Source of the DNA: Phaeosaccion multiseriatum
Taxonomy: Eukaryota; Ochrophyta, other classes
DNA length: 64,000 nt
Assembly: GCA_965112735.1 (NCBI GenBank)
Contig: OZ218952.1
Location: 868,001-932,000, forward strand
Direction of reading: 5' to 3'
The translations under genes were made by a program, and so were the position numbers. Below the pieces are notes generated by a model. That model did no database searches, was not told the origin of the DNA, and saw only the letters and a program-made list of their open reading frames with translations. This document shows, piece after piece, positions 38,158 to 50,060 of the stretch; within the stretch, counting starts at the first letter, position 1, and each line of letters opens with the position of its first letter.

Positions 38158-39780
38158 GCAGCCGCAGCAGCCTCATCAGCCGCAGCATCAGCAGCCTCCA
38201 TCCCTATTGCCACAGTCGAGCTACCATCAGCAGTGGTCGCCTCAGCACTCGGCAACCGCAGTGCAACCTCAGTATCAGCCATGGCCCCCTTTTCAGCAGC
38301 AGTGACTACCGCAGCAGATGGCAGCCGCAGTACCGCAGCAACAACAGCAGTGGTCACCGCAGCAGTCGGCAGCCACAGGGCTGCCTCAGCAGCAGCAGTG
38401 GCCCCCTCAGCAGCAGCAGGGGCAACCTCAGCAGCAGCAGGGGCAACCTCCGCAGCACCCGGCGTGGCCTCAGCCGTAGCAGTGGCAGCCTCACCCGCAG
38501 CCGCAGCAACCTCCACAGCGGTCGTCACAGCAGTAGCAGTAGCAGCATGTCCCTCCGTCACAGCAGTAGCAGCATGCCCCTCCGCAGCATCCTCCACAGT
38601 GGCAGTCGCAGCGGACAGAGAGCTCCCAGCAGCATCGGCATCAAAGGAAGGAGAAGGTGCAACAGTTGCTCCATGTGAGGGTATTTAGGGAGGCCGACCA
38701 TGCGAAACAGAGAGCCCCGATAGAAGAGAAGGAACAGGGCCGTCAGCACGAAGAGAAGAAGGAGATGGAACAGAGGCAGCGGTTGCAAGAGAAACAGCAG
38801 GAACTGGAGGAAGAGCAGATGCGTCGTAGACTGCTGGAGGAGAAGGCACGACATCTGCAGGAAGAGGAGGCGAGACAGCAGCTGCAGTTGGAGGATGAGA
38901 AGGTAAAACAGCAGCTGCAGACTGAGGAAGAGGAGAAGGCACAGCAACAGCAACAGCAGCAGCTGCAGCTGCAGGAAGAGGAGAAGAGGGCTGAACAGCT
39001 GCTGTATGAGGAGGAGTTGCAGGAACAGCAGCGGAGGCTGCAAGACGAGGAGGATCGTAAAATGTGGCTACACCCGCAAGAGGGCCAGGAGCAACATGAA
39101 CAGCATGACCATCAGCAGCAGCGGAAGCAGTTGGGGCCGAAGGACGCGGCACGAGTACCGCTCCCAGCAGGCGTTGCAACAACAGTTTGTGCACGCAGCA
39201 GACCGATTTACAGACCTCACTGCCTACTGGGGGCCCCCCTCTGTCGATAGCCCACACAACGATTGTCATTCCACTTCGGTATGGCGTGGAGGAGAAGCAA
39301 AGCAGGGACAGCAGCTCCACGATACCGGGGGAGGTTCAGCCGCTCTCGAGTCCACAGCAAGCGGAGATGAACGGCCCCAACCGACTTGGTCAGATGTATC
39401 CTGGGCGGCTGGCACCAGCAGGCATTGGAACGGCCGTTAGTAGCCCTGCAGTCGGGAGACAGCGGCCCCACAACACCATACGACCGGGCGTGAACAATCT
39501 ACTCTGTAGCTCAGCGCCGCACGACACGTATTCGACTCCTGTGGCACCCATCGGAGTAGGGCACGCCTTCCATGGCGGGGCCCTTGGGTCCCTCCAAGGA
39601 CGAGGCTGCCACGGCCAGTACCGCGGAGGGTGTCATCGACATGTTGAGAGGAGAGCCGGGCAAACGTGGCGCTACAAGCAAATTCGAGAGTACGATGCAG
39701 CTTCGAAACGTTGTTCCGTCTGTGAGTAGAAAGCTTCGAGTGAATGCGAGCGTATATTTATGTGTAAGAAGTGAAGTGTA
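37500..39780 (+). pseudogene. Decayed Gln-rich gene or transposon-derived ORF
   Basis: Read on the plus strand, about 38050-39250 encodes a Gln/Pro-rich stretch followed by a Glu/Gln coiled-coil-like region (EEEARQQLQLEDEKVKQQLQ region, about 38760-39060). The Gln/Pro part is broken by several in-frame stops, mainly TAG in place of CAG. Later coherent peptide passes from one frame to another (LQQQFVHAADRFTDLTAYWG, then HTTIVIPLRYGVEEK), implying frameshifts. The tail at 39560-39735 resembles the end of the TatD coding sequence. GGGAGACAGCGGCCCCAC occurs at about 37499 and again at about 39456. The family is not recognised. A retroelement gag remnant or a dead Gln-rich gene are both possible; a multi-intron live gene is less likely. 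Confidence 0.5.
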
Positions 39781-40139
39781 TAGTGTAAACTTAAGAAACA
39801 CTAAGAAATACGGGTGCCCTTTGCTTCTAAGTATTGCTTCTTCCTAAGGCTTTGAAGTAAGCCCCCCTCCACCCGGTTGAGGAGAGAGGCAGAACGATGC
39901 ATAGAACAGCAGTCCTCGCACGTTACCGGCTGATGGCCGCTTCCTTCCCAGTGGCAGGTGAGTGGCGCCTCGCGACCTCTCGCTGGCGTGGCCGCCGCGT
40001 AACACGCCACTGGTGATGCCTCCGACGTTTTAGTCCGTAGCTGCCTGACCAAGTCTACCACATAATCGACTTGTCCTGGAAGAAAGGCAGTCATCAATTC
40101 TCCGCTGTGCCCTGCCAGTGTAAGCGCAATTACTATCAC

Positions 40140-40500
40140 TCTGGTCACAACAGAAGGGCATGGAACTGAGGTGTTCCTGCCAGAAGACCATACTTCCAGA
40201 TTTCTGGCGCTCTCTACAAGAGCTTGGCGGAGAGCATTCGTCGGTGCGTGTGGTGTGGATGGTGGTGGCGGTACTGTTCGTCCGGCCGCTGGAATGCGCC
40301 TTCAAATCTTCTGCCCCTCCCCGAATAAGAAGAGTGGAGCCTCTCCGAACGATGAAGGGGGGCGGGGTGCCCGGCATCGGCTGCTCTTCGGTACCCTCTC
40401 TGCTCTCGTCGCCTGCACCCGACGTATGCGGCTTTGCTTTCGCCTTTCTCTTCCTCCACGCGTGCTCTGGCATTTGGCTCACTCCCGAACCCATGGTTTA
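40140..40500 (-). repeat. Diverged 'MGSG' repeat, copy B
   Basis: A minus-strand frame from the ATG at 40494 runs 154 aa to 40030. It begins MGSGVSQM, followed by a Lys/Arg/Glu-rich part, then RRGSTLLIRGG and TDECSPPSS. It is homologous by eye to copy A at 27580-27945. The Gly2 start could allow myristoylation. A second frame (40148 to 39801) continues beyond it in another register. Because copy A is truncated and the copies are diverged, I record this as a repeat rather than a gene. Confidence 0.6.
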
Positions 40501-40928
40501 ATATCCAGGCACCGCCCGACTCGATGATGCTCATGTATTGTACATGTGTGTTGATTGTGTTCTTTGCTTTGTTCTTGGCACGGCCGGGCTCCTTCTTGCC
40601 TGGGGCCGTAGTAGTACGTACAAGCAGGGGCGTTTTGGCGATTCAAGCCATGCAGAGACATGTGTGGCGCACTTTGACGGACAGATGTTGAGAGTAACGC
40701 AGGGGGTTTTTATTGTTATAATTCTTCTTCTTTTGGTGTGTTCTTGCGAACTTGTGAAACGTTGATTTTCTGTAACTGTCGGGTTGGTTGGGCATCCTCC
40801 ACAGGTGGGCGACGTTGGGGTGCCTTTTTGGGGTGCCAAAATTGGCTGTTGGACCTTTTATCACAATCCAGGCCATCCATCACATATCCGCGTTGCACGT
40901 GGCGCCAGATAGTACAAGGACTGAGAAG
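40501..40928. other. 5' flank of the PX-domain gene
   Basis: No coding potential recognised. The sequence is not repetitive. Confidence 0.4.
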
Positions 40929-43900
40929 ATGGAGGGGACTACTCCGTCAGCGGCAGGGGCCAGAAGAAAGGCGAAGGTGGCCTCAAGGCCTGGCTTGAAA
41001 GGACCTGCGCAAGCACCATCCACGCCGGTTCTCGAAAAGACGGGAGGAGCCCCTGCCGGGGATGAGAAGCGCCAGCAGGGGGAAGGTGCAGTGACGAGAC
41101 AGGACGAGGAGCACACGGTCTTCTCGGGGTCTTCCCTGATACCCTCTGCCCTGCTACCCGATCTGAGCGAATGGGGCGGAGTAGCGCACATCAAAGTGGT
41201 CGCGACACGCGATGAAGACGCCGTAACTTTCTACGCGGTACACGTCAAGACCACGAGCAGCGGGGGCTGGACGCTGCTCAAGAGATACAGGTGGGCAAGC
41301 TCTCTTGATACGGAACAGAGGCAGGTGGAATGAGGGGCGCTAAAGTACCCTCCGGGGGGGCGGGACTGGCGGGGCCAAGGCGGAGAAAGGGGTGGGGAGA
41401 AAGCCCCCACGTGAAAGCCTCCCTCCATGGCCCACTTCCTCTCCTCTCCTTCTCCTCTTCTCCCCCCCCCCCCCTGCTACGTGTATCCCATAATGTTTTT
41501 TCGGTCCTCATCCTGCTAATCCCGCCCTTCTCTCTTGTCCTTACCAACCTGTTACCTACCACCGCAGCCACTTTCAACAGCTCTACCACGCCTTACGAGC
41601 CACAAGGGGCGAGTATCTGGACGGCTTTCGCTTCCCTGGCTTGAACGTGTTGGGCAAATTGTCCCCTGAATCCCTAAAGCAGGTACAGAAAGAAACGGAA
41701 GCTGAGGCAGGAGGAAGAGGAGGCAAATGATAAGACCCGCCCCCTGTCTTGTGTGTCTATTCAGCGTTGTTCTTGACGTCTCTTCGCCTCTCCTGTCCTC
41801 CCGTCCCTCTCTCCTCTCCTCCCGCCCTGCCTTCCCGCCATCAACTTTACTCCTTCCCACACCCACAACCCCATGCGCCCCCCTTTCTTCTCTCGTCTCC
41901 TCTTCACTCCTCCTCCTCCTCCTCCTCCTCCTCTCCCCTCTCCGCCCTCCATCTATCTCCCTTCCCGCATTGGTGCTTCAGGAGCGCATGGCGAGCTTCC
42001 AGGACCTGATGAACAGGATTGTGGAGAATTTGGATTTCACGACGGGAATCCCTCGAGCCCTGCCCGTGTTCCTCCAGGTCAGTACATATTCCAGTGAGTT
42101 GAGCGAGGGAGGGAGTAAGGGAGTGAGTGAGTGAATGAATGAATGAGTGAGCTCCCCATACCCCATACCCCATACCCCACCCACCCACCGTAGTCTTCTC
42201 GTTTTAGCCCCCATACACCCCCCGCGCTTCACCACCCATTCATTCTCGTGGTGTGTGGGAGGGTGTAGGGCGGAGGGAAGGGAAAGGGGCCGACCTCAGC
42301 ATTGGTGGTCTCATTGGTAAAGACGCGGCAGGACCCCCTTCCTTGTGCTCTCTCTCTCTCTCTCTCGTTTCCGCCCCGCCATGTATGTGTATGTTGCAAT
42401 GAACCCAAAATCCCCTCCTCTTAACCCCCTCTCCCTCCACCCTTCTTCCCTTCTTGTCCCCCCTCTTCCCTCAACCGAAACCAGTCCAACTTGGAGAAAG
42501 TGGATGATGATACATTTGGTGATACATTTGGTGCCCCCGCCCCCTCCCCCTTGCCTCGCACCTTCAGCACCATGAGCGACATCAGCATCTTCAGCGTCCC
42601 CAGCAGCGCCGGTAGCCGTAGCCTTGGTCGTACTGTTGGATCTTCTTCTTCTGCTGCTGCTGCTTCCCATCCCGCCCCGGAAACCGCCCTGAACACTCCA
42701 GCCGGGGCAGCCCCAACCCCGGCACTTGGTGATACAGCAGTAGTAGTCGTCAAGTTCTCGGCGGTGCACGCTGTGGCCGCTCTGCCTCTGCTAGCCCAGT
42801 GGTGCGGTATGGACGTGTCCTCCGTCCTCTTCTCTCTCCTCTCTGAGCAATCCTCCGACCCCTCCTCCTCTGCGATGGTACAAGAGGAGGCCGACACCCC
42901 CGTCGCCGTCGTCGGAAAGCGAAACGGCGGTGGTTTCCGAGCGAGACTGTTTGGAAGAGGCGGCGCCGCTGGAGCAAAGGCAGCCGCGGAGGCAGCGGAG
43001 GCAGCGGCGGCGGCGCTGCAGTCTGCCCTGACCGCTCTGACCGACTTGCGACAAGAGTCGATGGAGAGGGCACAGAGGACCGCATTGGTGCATGCTACGC
43101 TCATGGAGGCTTCCCTTGCCGTGATGGGCTTCGTGCTCATGTGGCAGGCGGAGTGGGTGCCGCTGCGCACCTATGTCCGGCTGCAGGTGAGGAGGGAGGG
43201 AGGGAGGGAGGAGGAGGAGGAGGGTGGGAGTGAGGAAGGCAGGGGGAGGGGGTGGTGTGGGGGCGTTGAAAGACAGTTGTCACTCTCTACGTATGCGAAT
43301 GTGTGCGTGTTGGTTGTTCACGGGCTTCCCTTCCCCTCCATCGCTGGGTTAGTAGTGTAGCGAGGGCAAGGGACTGACGGTGGAGTTGTCTCAACTTAAC
43401 TGTAGAGTGTCTCGACTCAATGCGATGGGTACGTGGTGTGCATCCACCTCCTCATCCGGCGGGGTGATGACCTTACGGGTTGACCTTACAACAGCACCCA
43501 CATGCTTGTATCACCAGCAGCAGGCACGCGCACCCGCTCTGCCCTCTCCAATCGCCTCTCCTCTTGGAGTTCATTTCATCTTCATTAGGCTCCACAAGCA
43601 CTCACGCTTCTTCCTTATTCCCCAATCCCCCCTTTAACCTTGTCTCTCCGTCCGTTCTTCTGTACCCCCCGGCGCATGTAAGGCTGTGGCCTCCCTCACC
43701 TCCGTGCTCGTGGGCGTGTCCGAGTGGAGCTCTGGACAGGAGCAGCAGCAGCAGTTGGTGCTACAGCAGCAGCAGTCGGTCACACCGGACGGTCCCAGCG
43801 CGAGCCTCTTGCTCTGCTGCTTGTGGAAGATGGTGGTCATGCTGCTGGCGGTGGCCGCGTTTGACACCATCTTTGCCAAGGCCAAGGTGAGTGGTGTTTG

Positions 43901-44480
43901 ACATGTGGAGAGAGAGAGAGGAGGAGGAGGGGGGGGGGGGGGTGCGCTTGCTGGCGTTGTGCATGGTGGTGTACTCTCGACACCACCACCCAACCCTGTT
44001 GCCTTGATTGGCCTTGATCAATCGGGCTCTCTAGGGAAGGTCCTTTCTCCTTGCTACACGGCTAATCCTCGTTCCGTCCTTCCTTCTCCCGCTTCCTCCT
44101 CCCTCGCATTTGGCCCCCCACTTGTCTACCCTCCACAGACGGGCATTTGGTCCATGTGCTCGGCCGCCGTACAGCAGCAACAACAGCAGCAGCTCCAAGA
44201 GGAGGAGGATGCTGACAACGACGACGAGGAGGAGGCGATCATCGTCGTCGAAGAGGAGGGGGAGGAGGACGGCGAGGAGGAGGGGACTCCCTCTGCCCCC
44301 CTGGACATTCTTGCCTCCGTCACTGCAGCCAGTCGGGAGGACGTCATGGGATTCCTCAAGACCACAGGCTCAGCAGGCATGGCGGGTGGTGACCTCGTCT
44401 CGCCTCGACCAGGCACTGTCACGGCCTCTGTCACACCCCAGCCCAGCCCGGATCCGCAAGGCGCTGGCCCTATGTACTGA
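40929..44480 (+). CDS. PX-domain (sorting nexin-like) protein with two C-terminal hydrophobic helices, six exons
   Basis: Exons 40929-41290, 41578-41682 (acceptor at 41567, so exon start 41568), 41982-42077, 42485-43186, 43683-43886 and 44139-44480 (TGA); phases close, 606 aa. After a basic, Pro/Ala-rich head, residues about 75-195 form a PX domain: VTFYAVHVKTTSSGGWTLLK, RYSHFQQLYHAL across the exon 1-2 junction, a FPGLNVLGKL element and ERMASFQDLMNRIV. PX domains bind phosphoinositides on endosomal membranes; the RYS motif contributes to PI3P binding. The C-terminal part has a Ser/Ala linker, then two hydrophobic segments (LAVMGFVLMWQAEWV and MVVMLLAVAAFDTIF) and a Gln/Glu-rich acidic tail. 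It is probably a membrane-anchored endosomal sorting protein; the exact nexin class is unclear. Confidence 0.78.
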
Positions 44481-45372
44481 TGAGATGAGAGCCTGAGACG
44501 CTGGTCCCTTGTACTGATGAGACCCAAGGGACCGAGAGGGAGTAAGGCCTGGTCAACTTGGAGTGAGGGGACTTAAGGGAGGAAGAGAGTGAGAGGAACT
44601 GAGGGACGTAAGTTACTGAGTTAATAGGTAGGTTTACGGAGGGAGAGAGACCTGCAGAGGTGAACATCTTCGGGCCTTCGACCTTGGACACATGACTTTC
44701 TCTCTTTGTAGTGTATTCTTATCGCATGTGTTATCCGTCCGCGTCGGTGCGTATGCCTGTTGCGCTTTCTGTTGGAGAGAAGAGAGGGGGAGAGAGTGTA
44801 CGTGTAACTGTAGGGAGCCAAGAGCGCTTTGTAGTCTATAAGGTGTCTGTTCTGTTCTCTACTTTTGTTGGAGAGAAGGAGAGGACAGGACAAGTAAAGT
44901 AGTATGGGTGTTTGTGTGTGTTCAGTATTATTAAGTATGTAGTGTGTGTGTTTGTGTTTGTACGTGAGAGAGAGAGGGAGAATGGAGGTTAGTAGTGTCG
45001 AAAATAGTTTCCCGATTATCATATTATTATCCTATTCCCCCCAAAGACAGGGTGTCATGCTACTGTAGCCTCCGATTCATGTATTTACTGGTACAATACA
45101 CACATGGGGAGTGGGTGGTGGTCAGGGGCGGCGATTGCGGCGGGGGTGATTTCAAATTTCAATGTCGAAAACTTGCAAATGGCGACGATGAGAGTACCAA
45201 CCATATGTGGTGTTCGCCGCCGTGTTCAGTTTTTGGCAGGGGTGGGCTGGGCTCCCTTAGCGTGTGGATGGGTCTTTGCTGCGCAGTGGCAACCCGGAAA
45301 GTCAAGTAGACTCGTCACGTGTCGAAGAATCACAGTCTTCAGCATTATCCACTACCTGCGTGACACGGAAGC
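44481..45372. other. Intergenic region, nothing recognised
   Basis: 3' flank of the PX gene and 5' flank of the ATPase gene. The right part (44890-45110) is T/G-rich with GTGTTTGTGT runs. No RNA gene or ORF with a domain is seen. Confidence 0.5.
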
Positions 45373-47820
45373 ATGAACACGTGGGTGCTCATGCTTTTGC
45401 TGCTGACGGTACTGACCCAAGCCTATCATGGGCTGGCCTTCTGTCCAGGCGGACCGGCACTGGCGTCGTGCGTCAGCGGAATATATTCCACCACAGCGGA
45501 ATCTCCCAGGAGGACCATGAAGTGGCAATGTAAGAGAAGCATTAGCATTGTGGGGGGAAGGGAAGGGAGGGCCTGTTTCTTTTCGGGATCTTGAGATATG
45601 TCTCCCCCAAGCCCCCCCTTCTCTCTCTCTGTTCCTGTCTGCCTTGAGTCCCCATTTTGTACCTACCCCACGCCGTCTTACTGCTTGTGTTACTGTCTTT
45701 GGGGTGGGTGGTGTTCGGTGGTGGTGACTGTGTGGTCTTCCCCTCGTCCAACTTGTTGCCCTGTGTCTCCTGGTCCCTCTCTCCCTCTGCCTCTATTCCT
45801 CTCCGTGTATGTCTTGCTCTCTCTCTCCTTCAGTCTCTGCTCCTCTCTGCCTCCCTCAGAGGCTCTCAGTCGACGTGTTCGCTGCCGTTGTCGCGTTCCC
45901 TTCCCTGTCGGCCTTGAATTCCCATCCTATGCTTACCTGCTCGCACACCCTGTGACACACACACGTGTCCTTGTCATATGCCTTGCGCTCTCCAGACCGC
46001 TCTCCGGCCTGCTTTCCTGCTGGGTTTGGTACGGCAACGCAGGGCCCGGGCGCTGCCACGAGCTGTGGCGAACAATCAACTCGTCGGATGTCATCTTCTC
46101 TGCTATACATGGCAGCCCAGGAGGAAGATAGTGGAGAAGTTGAACCTATCACAATCGACTACGTCGACGTTGATAGGCCTTCAAGGCGATGGGAAGGTAC
46201 GAGCGATGGTGGGATGTGGAGGAGGAAGGAAGAGTACTTGCTCAGGGTACTTGCTAACTCACTCACGTCGGGTTGGCCGTTCATTGTTGCTACTGCATCT
46301 ATCATCATCCATCAGGCACGCAGCGGCTGCCTCGCATCAACCATATCGCCTACTTTAAGACTCTGAAGAAGTACGCGGCGGAGGACCCAGTTGATAACAC
46401 CCTGTTGGTGTGGGGCCGAAAGTCGGTGGGCAAGACCCGCACCATGCAGAGGGCCATCGCAGAGTGGAGAGCGGAAGGGAGGATGGTGGTGGAGATTGAC
46501 CTCAAAGGGGTGCAGATTGACTTGGAGAAGCTTCCCGCGATGTTGTGGACGGAGTTTTTTAAAGAGGACCAGAGAGTGGGTGGAGACGTAAACAATGCGT
46601 TGAAGGAAACCATTCCCTTCATGCTCGACTGGGCGAATATGCTCAAGAATAAGAAGACGAAGGCGGCGTTGGAGAAAGTGACGTGTTCGGTATCCTTGGC
46701 GACAGACACCGTGGAGCAAGCGGTGGGTCTCGGTGATTCGTCGGCCGTTGCCGAGGCTGCAGCAGGGGGTATATTGAAGGTGCTGGGGAACGCGCCAGGG
46801 GTCACCCCTTACACCAAGCTGGTGGAGGAGTTGGAGAGAAGGGCACAGAAGAAGGGCAATAAGCCCCCCGTGCTCGTCATAAGGGAAGTGCAGAAGCTTG
46901 TCACGCCGGAGGACGGCATGGAGACTGGCAAAGGTCAGGCTGTGTTTGACGCTCTCTTTTCTGCTTTCGAGAAACACAAGAAGCAGGGTACCTCGAGACT
47001 TCCGGTGATTGTGGAGAGCTCCGAGTACCTCTGGAGTAACCTCCAAGCGTATGTAAAGTCTTCGCCGCAGTCGTTTCAAGCCGAAGAGGTGACCCTGTGG
47101 TCCAAGGAGGAGGCGCGCCGGGAGCTGGTGCGAGCCACAGAACGTATCGGTACAGGCGGCAGTAAGCGCATCGAATTCTTTACGGACCGTGAGTTTGAGC
47201 AGCTGTGGGATGCGGTGGGGGGCCACGCAGGAGAGATCTTTGACGTCCACTCCAGGCTGCGCAAGGGCAAGACTCTGGAGGAGGCCCTGGAAGCCAAACG
47301 GAGCGCGACGGCGGGCATGCTCACCTCAATCTTGAGGGCACCACAAGGGGAAGACTTTACCACCTTCCTTGCGGTGGAGTCTGCCAACAGATTCCAAGCT
47401 CGGCTTGCTGCGGAGGACTGCCGCCGGGGCGTGCTGGAGAAGCTCCGTGGGTCTCCTTTGCGGTTGTTGCGCTCTGACGTGAGGGAACAGATTGACGCAT
47501 GTAGTCTCGATTATCTGCTCCAGAGCAATGTGCTGTGGGAGGATGAGGAGGGCGAGATTATTGCGCCGATGCACCGAGGGTATGAACTAGCCATCAAAGC
47601 AAAGCAAGGCAGAGTAGAGCCAAGACACACAGCAGAGGAAGGAGCAGAGTGGGTGGAGGAGGTAGAGCAGCAGCCCATGAAGGAAGAAGAACAAGAAGGA
47701 GGAGGAGGAGGAGGAGGAGGAGGAGTGGAGATACCGGGGGGGAGGGAGGTGATCTACGAAGTTCCAATTGGTAAGCAGCAAGAGCCGTTTGGGATGGGTA
47801 GTACCATCCCATTGGCGTAG
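45373..47820 (+). CDS. Archaeal-type P-loop ATPase with plastid-type leader, three exons
   Basis: Exons 45373-45529, 45996-46196 and 46316-47820 (TAG); phases 1 and 1 close, 620 aa. Exon 1 encodes a signal peptide (MNTWVLMLLLLTVLTQ) ending HGLAFCPGG, an ASAFAP-like plastid leader. Exon 3 carries the ATPase core: Walker A GRKSVGKT (about 46417-46440) and a Walker B-like strand PPVLVIREVQKL (about 46867-46902) where the usual Asp is Arg. A helical region and a winged-helix-like segment (RSDVREQIDACSLDYLLQSNVLW) follow. The tail is Glu-rich with a GGA repeat (47697-47725). Layout and length resemble the archaeal ATPase/STAND group of NTPases; this family call is tentative. A role in plastid protein or DNA handling would be speculation. 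Confidence 0.7.
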
Positions 47821-48260
47821 CTTTGCTTCTCGCTGTTGTTGTTGTTGTTGTTGTTGCTTTGGAAGTGTGGCAAGGTGTCTCTCAGTGAGCCACACGTCGT
47901 CCGCAGCATCCACGGTGTAATATATAGGAATGAATTGAAATCGAGGTTTTCAATTGCCATTTGTTACTGTGTCCGTTGTCGGTCAGCAAGTGAGTGGCTG
48001 AGCTAAACCACTGCACTACATGACATGAGACTGGCGAGTCGAGTAAAGTCCAATACCAGTCCAGTGCCAGTCCAGTACCAGTCCAGTACCAGTCCAGAAT
48101 AGCACCTGGGGGGGGGTTAGAAGCGCTCAGTCATCCGCCCCCAGAGGGGCATTCATCTCATCCCTGAGGGCTGAGGGGAGCATCATTAGGGGCAATCGAA
48201 GATGACTAGGGGTCTAATAAACTGAAACTGAAACTGACACTGAAACTGTATCAGAAAGGC
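47821..48260. repeat. Convergent spacer with 11-bp tandem repeat
   Basis: Between the ATPase stop and the PNO1 stop. 48047-48096 has five units of the AGTCCAGTACC type. 48221-48249 has CTGAAA hexamers. (GTT)n occurs at 47837-47856. No gene. Confidence 0.75.
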
Positions 48261-48411
48261 TCAGAAGCGCTCATTCATCCTCCGTGAGACATTTCGCATT
48301 TGATTGTACACTTTTCCCGGGGGGGCACCCATGATGAGCGCACAGCACGCGTCTCTCGCCACCTGTGAGTGGGCAGGAGAGACACAGAGAGAGAGCGAGA
48401 GCGAGAGCGAG

Positions 48412-48473
<62 letters not shown>

Positions 48474-49057
48474 TGAGTTGAGGTGAAGGTCCGTCCGTGT
48501 GCGGTAGGTAGGTCAACAAACAGGGCTGGTGTAGCTGTAGGTGCAAATACATACACCCACACACACACACAACACTCACACAACACCCATAAACACCCAC
48601 CCAAACACCCACCCATCCACCCACCCACTCACCCATCCTCCCACTCAGAACCCAATCACCTCCACCCACCCACCCACCCACCCACTCCCTCCACCCACAC
48701 GCACCCACCCCACCCACCAACCCAACACCACTTACCTTGATGTTGGTGAATGAGCCCAGGATGTGTATCCGCTGGTCGGCGACGACGATACGCGTGCGAG
48801 TGGCGTTCTCAATGGCGTGGCGCGTCTTGCCGTCCTGCCCGGCCAAGCGACCAATGGCGCGACTCAGATGATCCCCCTGCAACACCTGCTTGACATCCTT
48901 CACCTCGAAGCTGTCTACGAACAGGTCCTCTAGCCGGAGCAACGCCTGATTGGTAGGCGAGTAGCAAGTTAATGGATCGGTGGGTGGGTGGGTGGGTGGG
49001 TGGGTTGGATAGGTGGTTGGGTGGTTGGGTGGGTGGGTGGATGGTGCAGAAGGACCC

Positions 49058-49105
<48 letters not shown>

Positions 49106-50060
49106 GAGGAGGAGCAGGGAGGGTCGTCCCTCCCCACCCCCCCCGTCTCCCTCCCCCTCTCCCTCCTCCCTCCCTCCCCACTCACTCACCACTGCGTCCT
49201 GGATCTCGAAGCCGAGCATGAAAGCCTGAACGAAGTCGCAAGCTTTCTGAAGGGAGCTCGCCTCTTCTGTGGCGTCGCCGGTCTTAATCTCCACATTGCG
49301 CGTCTATGGCAAGGGAGAGAAGGATGGGGGGGGGGGGGTAGGCGGTAAGGGATTATCTTCTCCCTCACTTCTGCCTATGTCTGTATGTTTGCATGCCCCT
49401 CTCGCTTTCTCCCATCCCTTCGCTCTGTCTCTCTCTCTCTCTCTCTCCCATTTAGTGTCTCCAGATGATATCTCTCTATTTAACTTCTTCTGCATCACCC
49501 ACCTTGGGGTTGAATCTGATTTGAAGCTTCAAGTACTGCACGATGGGAGTCACAATGTTTTCCCACTCTTTGCGCAGGGGGGTGAGGCGGTGAGGAGGGC
49601 ACCGTATCCGGCGATAGTCAGGCTTACCACCCTGTGGAGGAGAGAGAGAGAAGAGACGGGGGGGGAGGGGCGGCTTGCATCAGAAGCAACGGAGACAGAG
49701 GCAACACTGCTGTCGTCTACGGAGCACTGCTCTTCGGTCCCTGACTTGCTCAGCTACCGCAATCTGGTGATCCGACCGACAAATAGGCTTGCAAAGGCTA
49801 AGCCGCCATACATCATACGCGACAGAACCGTGTGCCTCTCGAGTCATTTTCCCTTCTTTCCCTCCGTCTCCGCCCCCCACTCGTACCTTCATCTCCTCCG
49901 CGGAAAGGGCAGGAAAATTGGGTTTGCTGGGGCCTGCCGCTTCAGCCCCATCTCCTCCCTGCCCTCCCTCGTCGCCCATCGCATCCTCGTCTTCTACACT
50001 GTGCTGCATGCCTACCTCCACCTCTGCCGCCTGGAATGTGTGTCCATCGTCAACCTCCAT
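48261..50060 (-). CDS. PNO1: PNO1/Dim2 KH-domain ribosome assembly factor, five exons
   Basis: Exons 50060-49887, 49631-49503, 49303-49190, 48945-48736 and 48362-48261 (TGA); all junctions phase 0, 242 aa, near the usual length of about 250-270. Landmarks: an acidic N-terminus; [45 protein letters not shown]; and [20 protein letters not shown] leading to the KH-domain core [35 protein letters not shown] and the end [17 protein letters not shown]. Pno1 binds the 3' end region of 18S pre-rRNA with Nob1 and is needed for 40S subunit maturation in nucleolus and cytoplasm. No obvious defect. Introns contain (GA)n and (CAG)n repeats. Confidence 0.93.
48389..48467 (+). repeat. (GA)n microsatellite in intron 4 of PNO1
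   Basis: About 40 GA units beside the last-exon acceptor (a TC tract on the gene strand). Confidence 0.95.
49058..49102 (+). repeat. (CAG)n microsatellite in intron 3 of PNO1
   Basis: About 14 CAG units, noncoding here. Preceded by (GGGT)n at about 48979-49047. Confidence 0.95.

Noticed and set aside
38100-38600. Reassigned TAG codon (TAG read as Gln)
   Set aside because: Elsewhere TAG ends well-conserved genes (for example at 1771-1773 and at the ends of the Gep4-type and ATPase genes), so the TAGs here are better explained by decay.
38038-38688. Ala/Thr/Val-rich 216-residue frame
   Set aside because: An alternative frame of the Gln-rich CAG repeat region; Ala comes from GCA in the shifted register.
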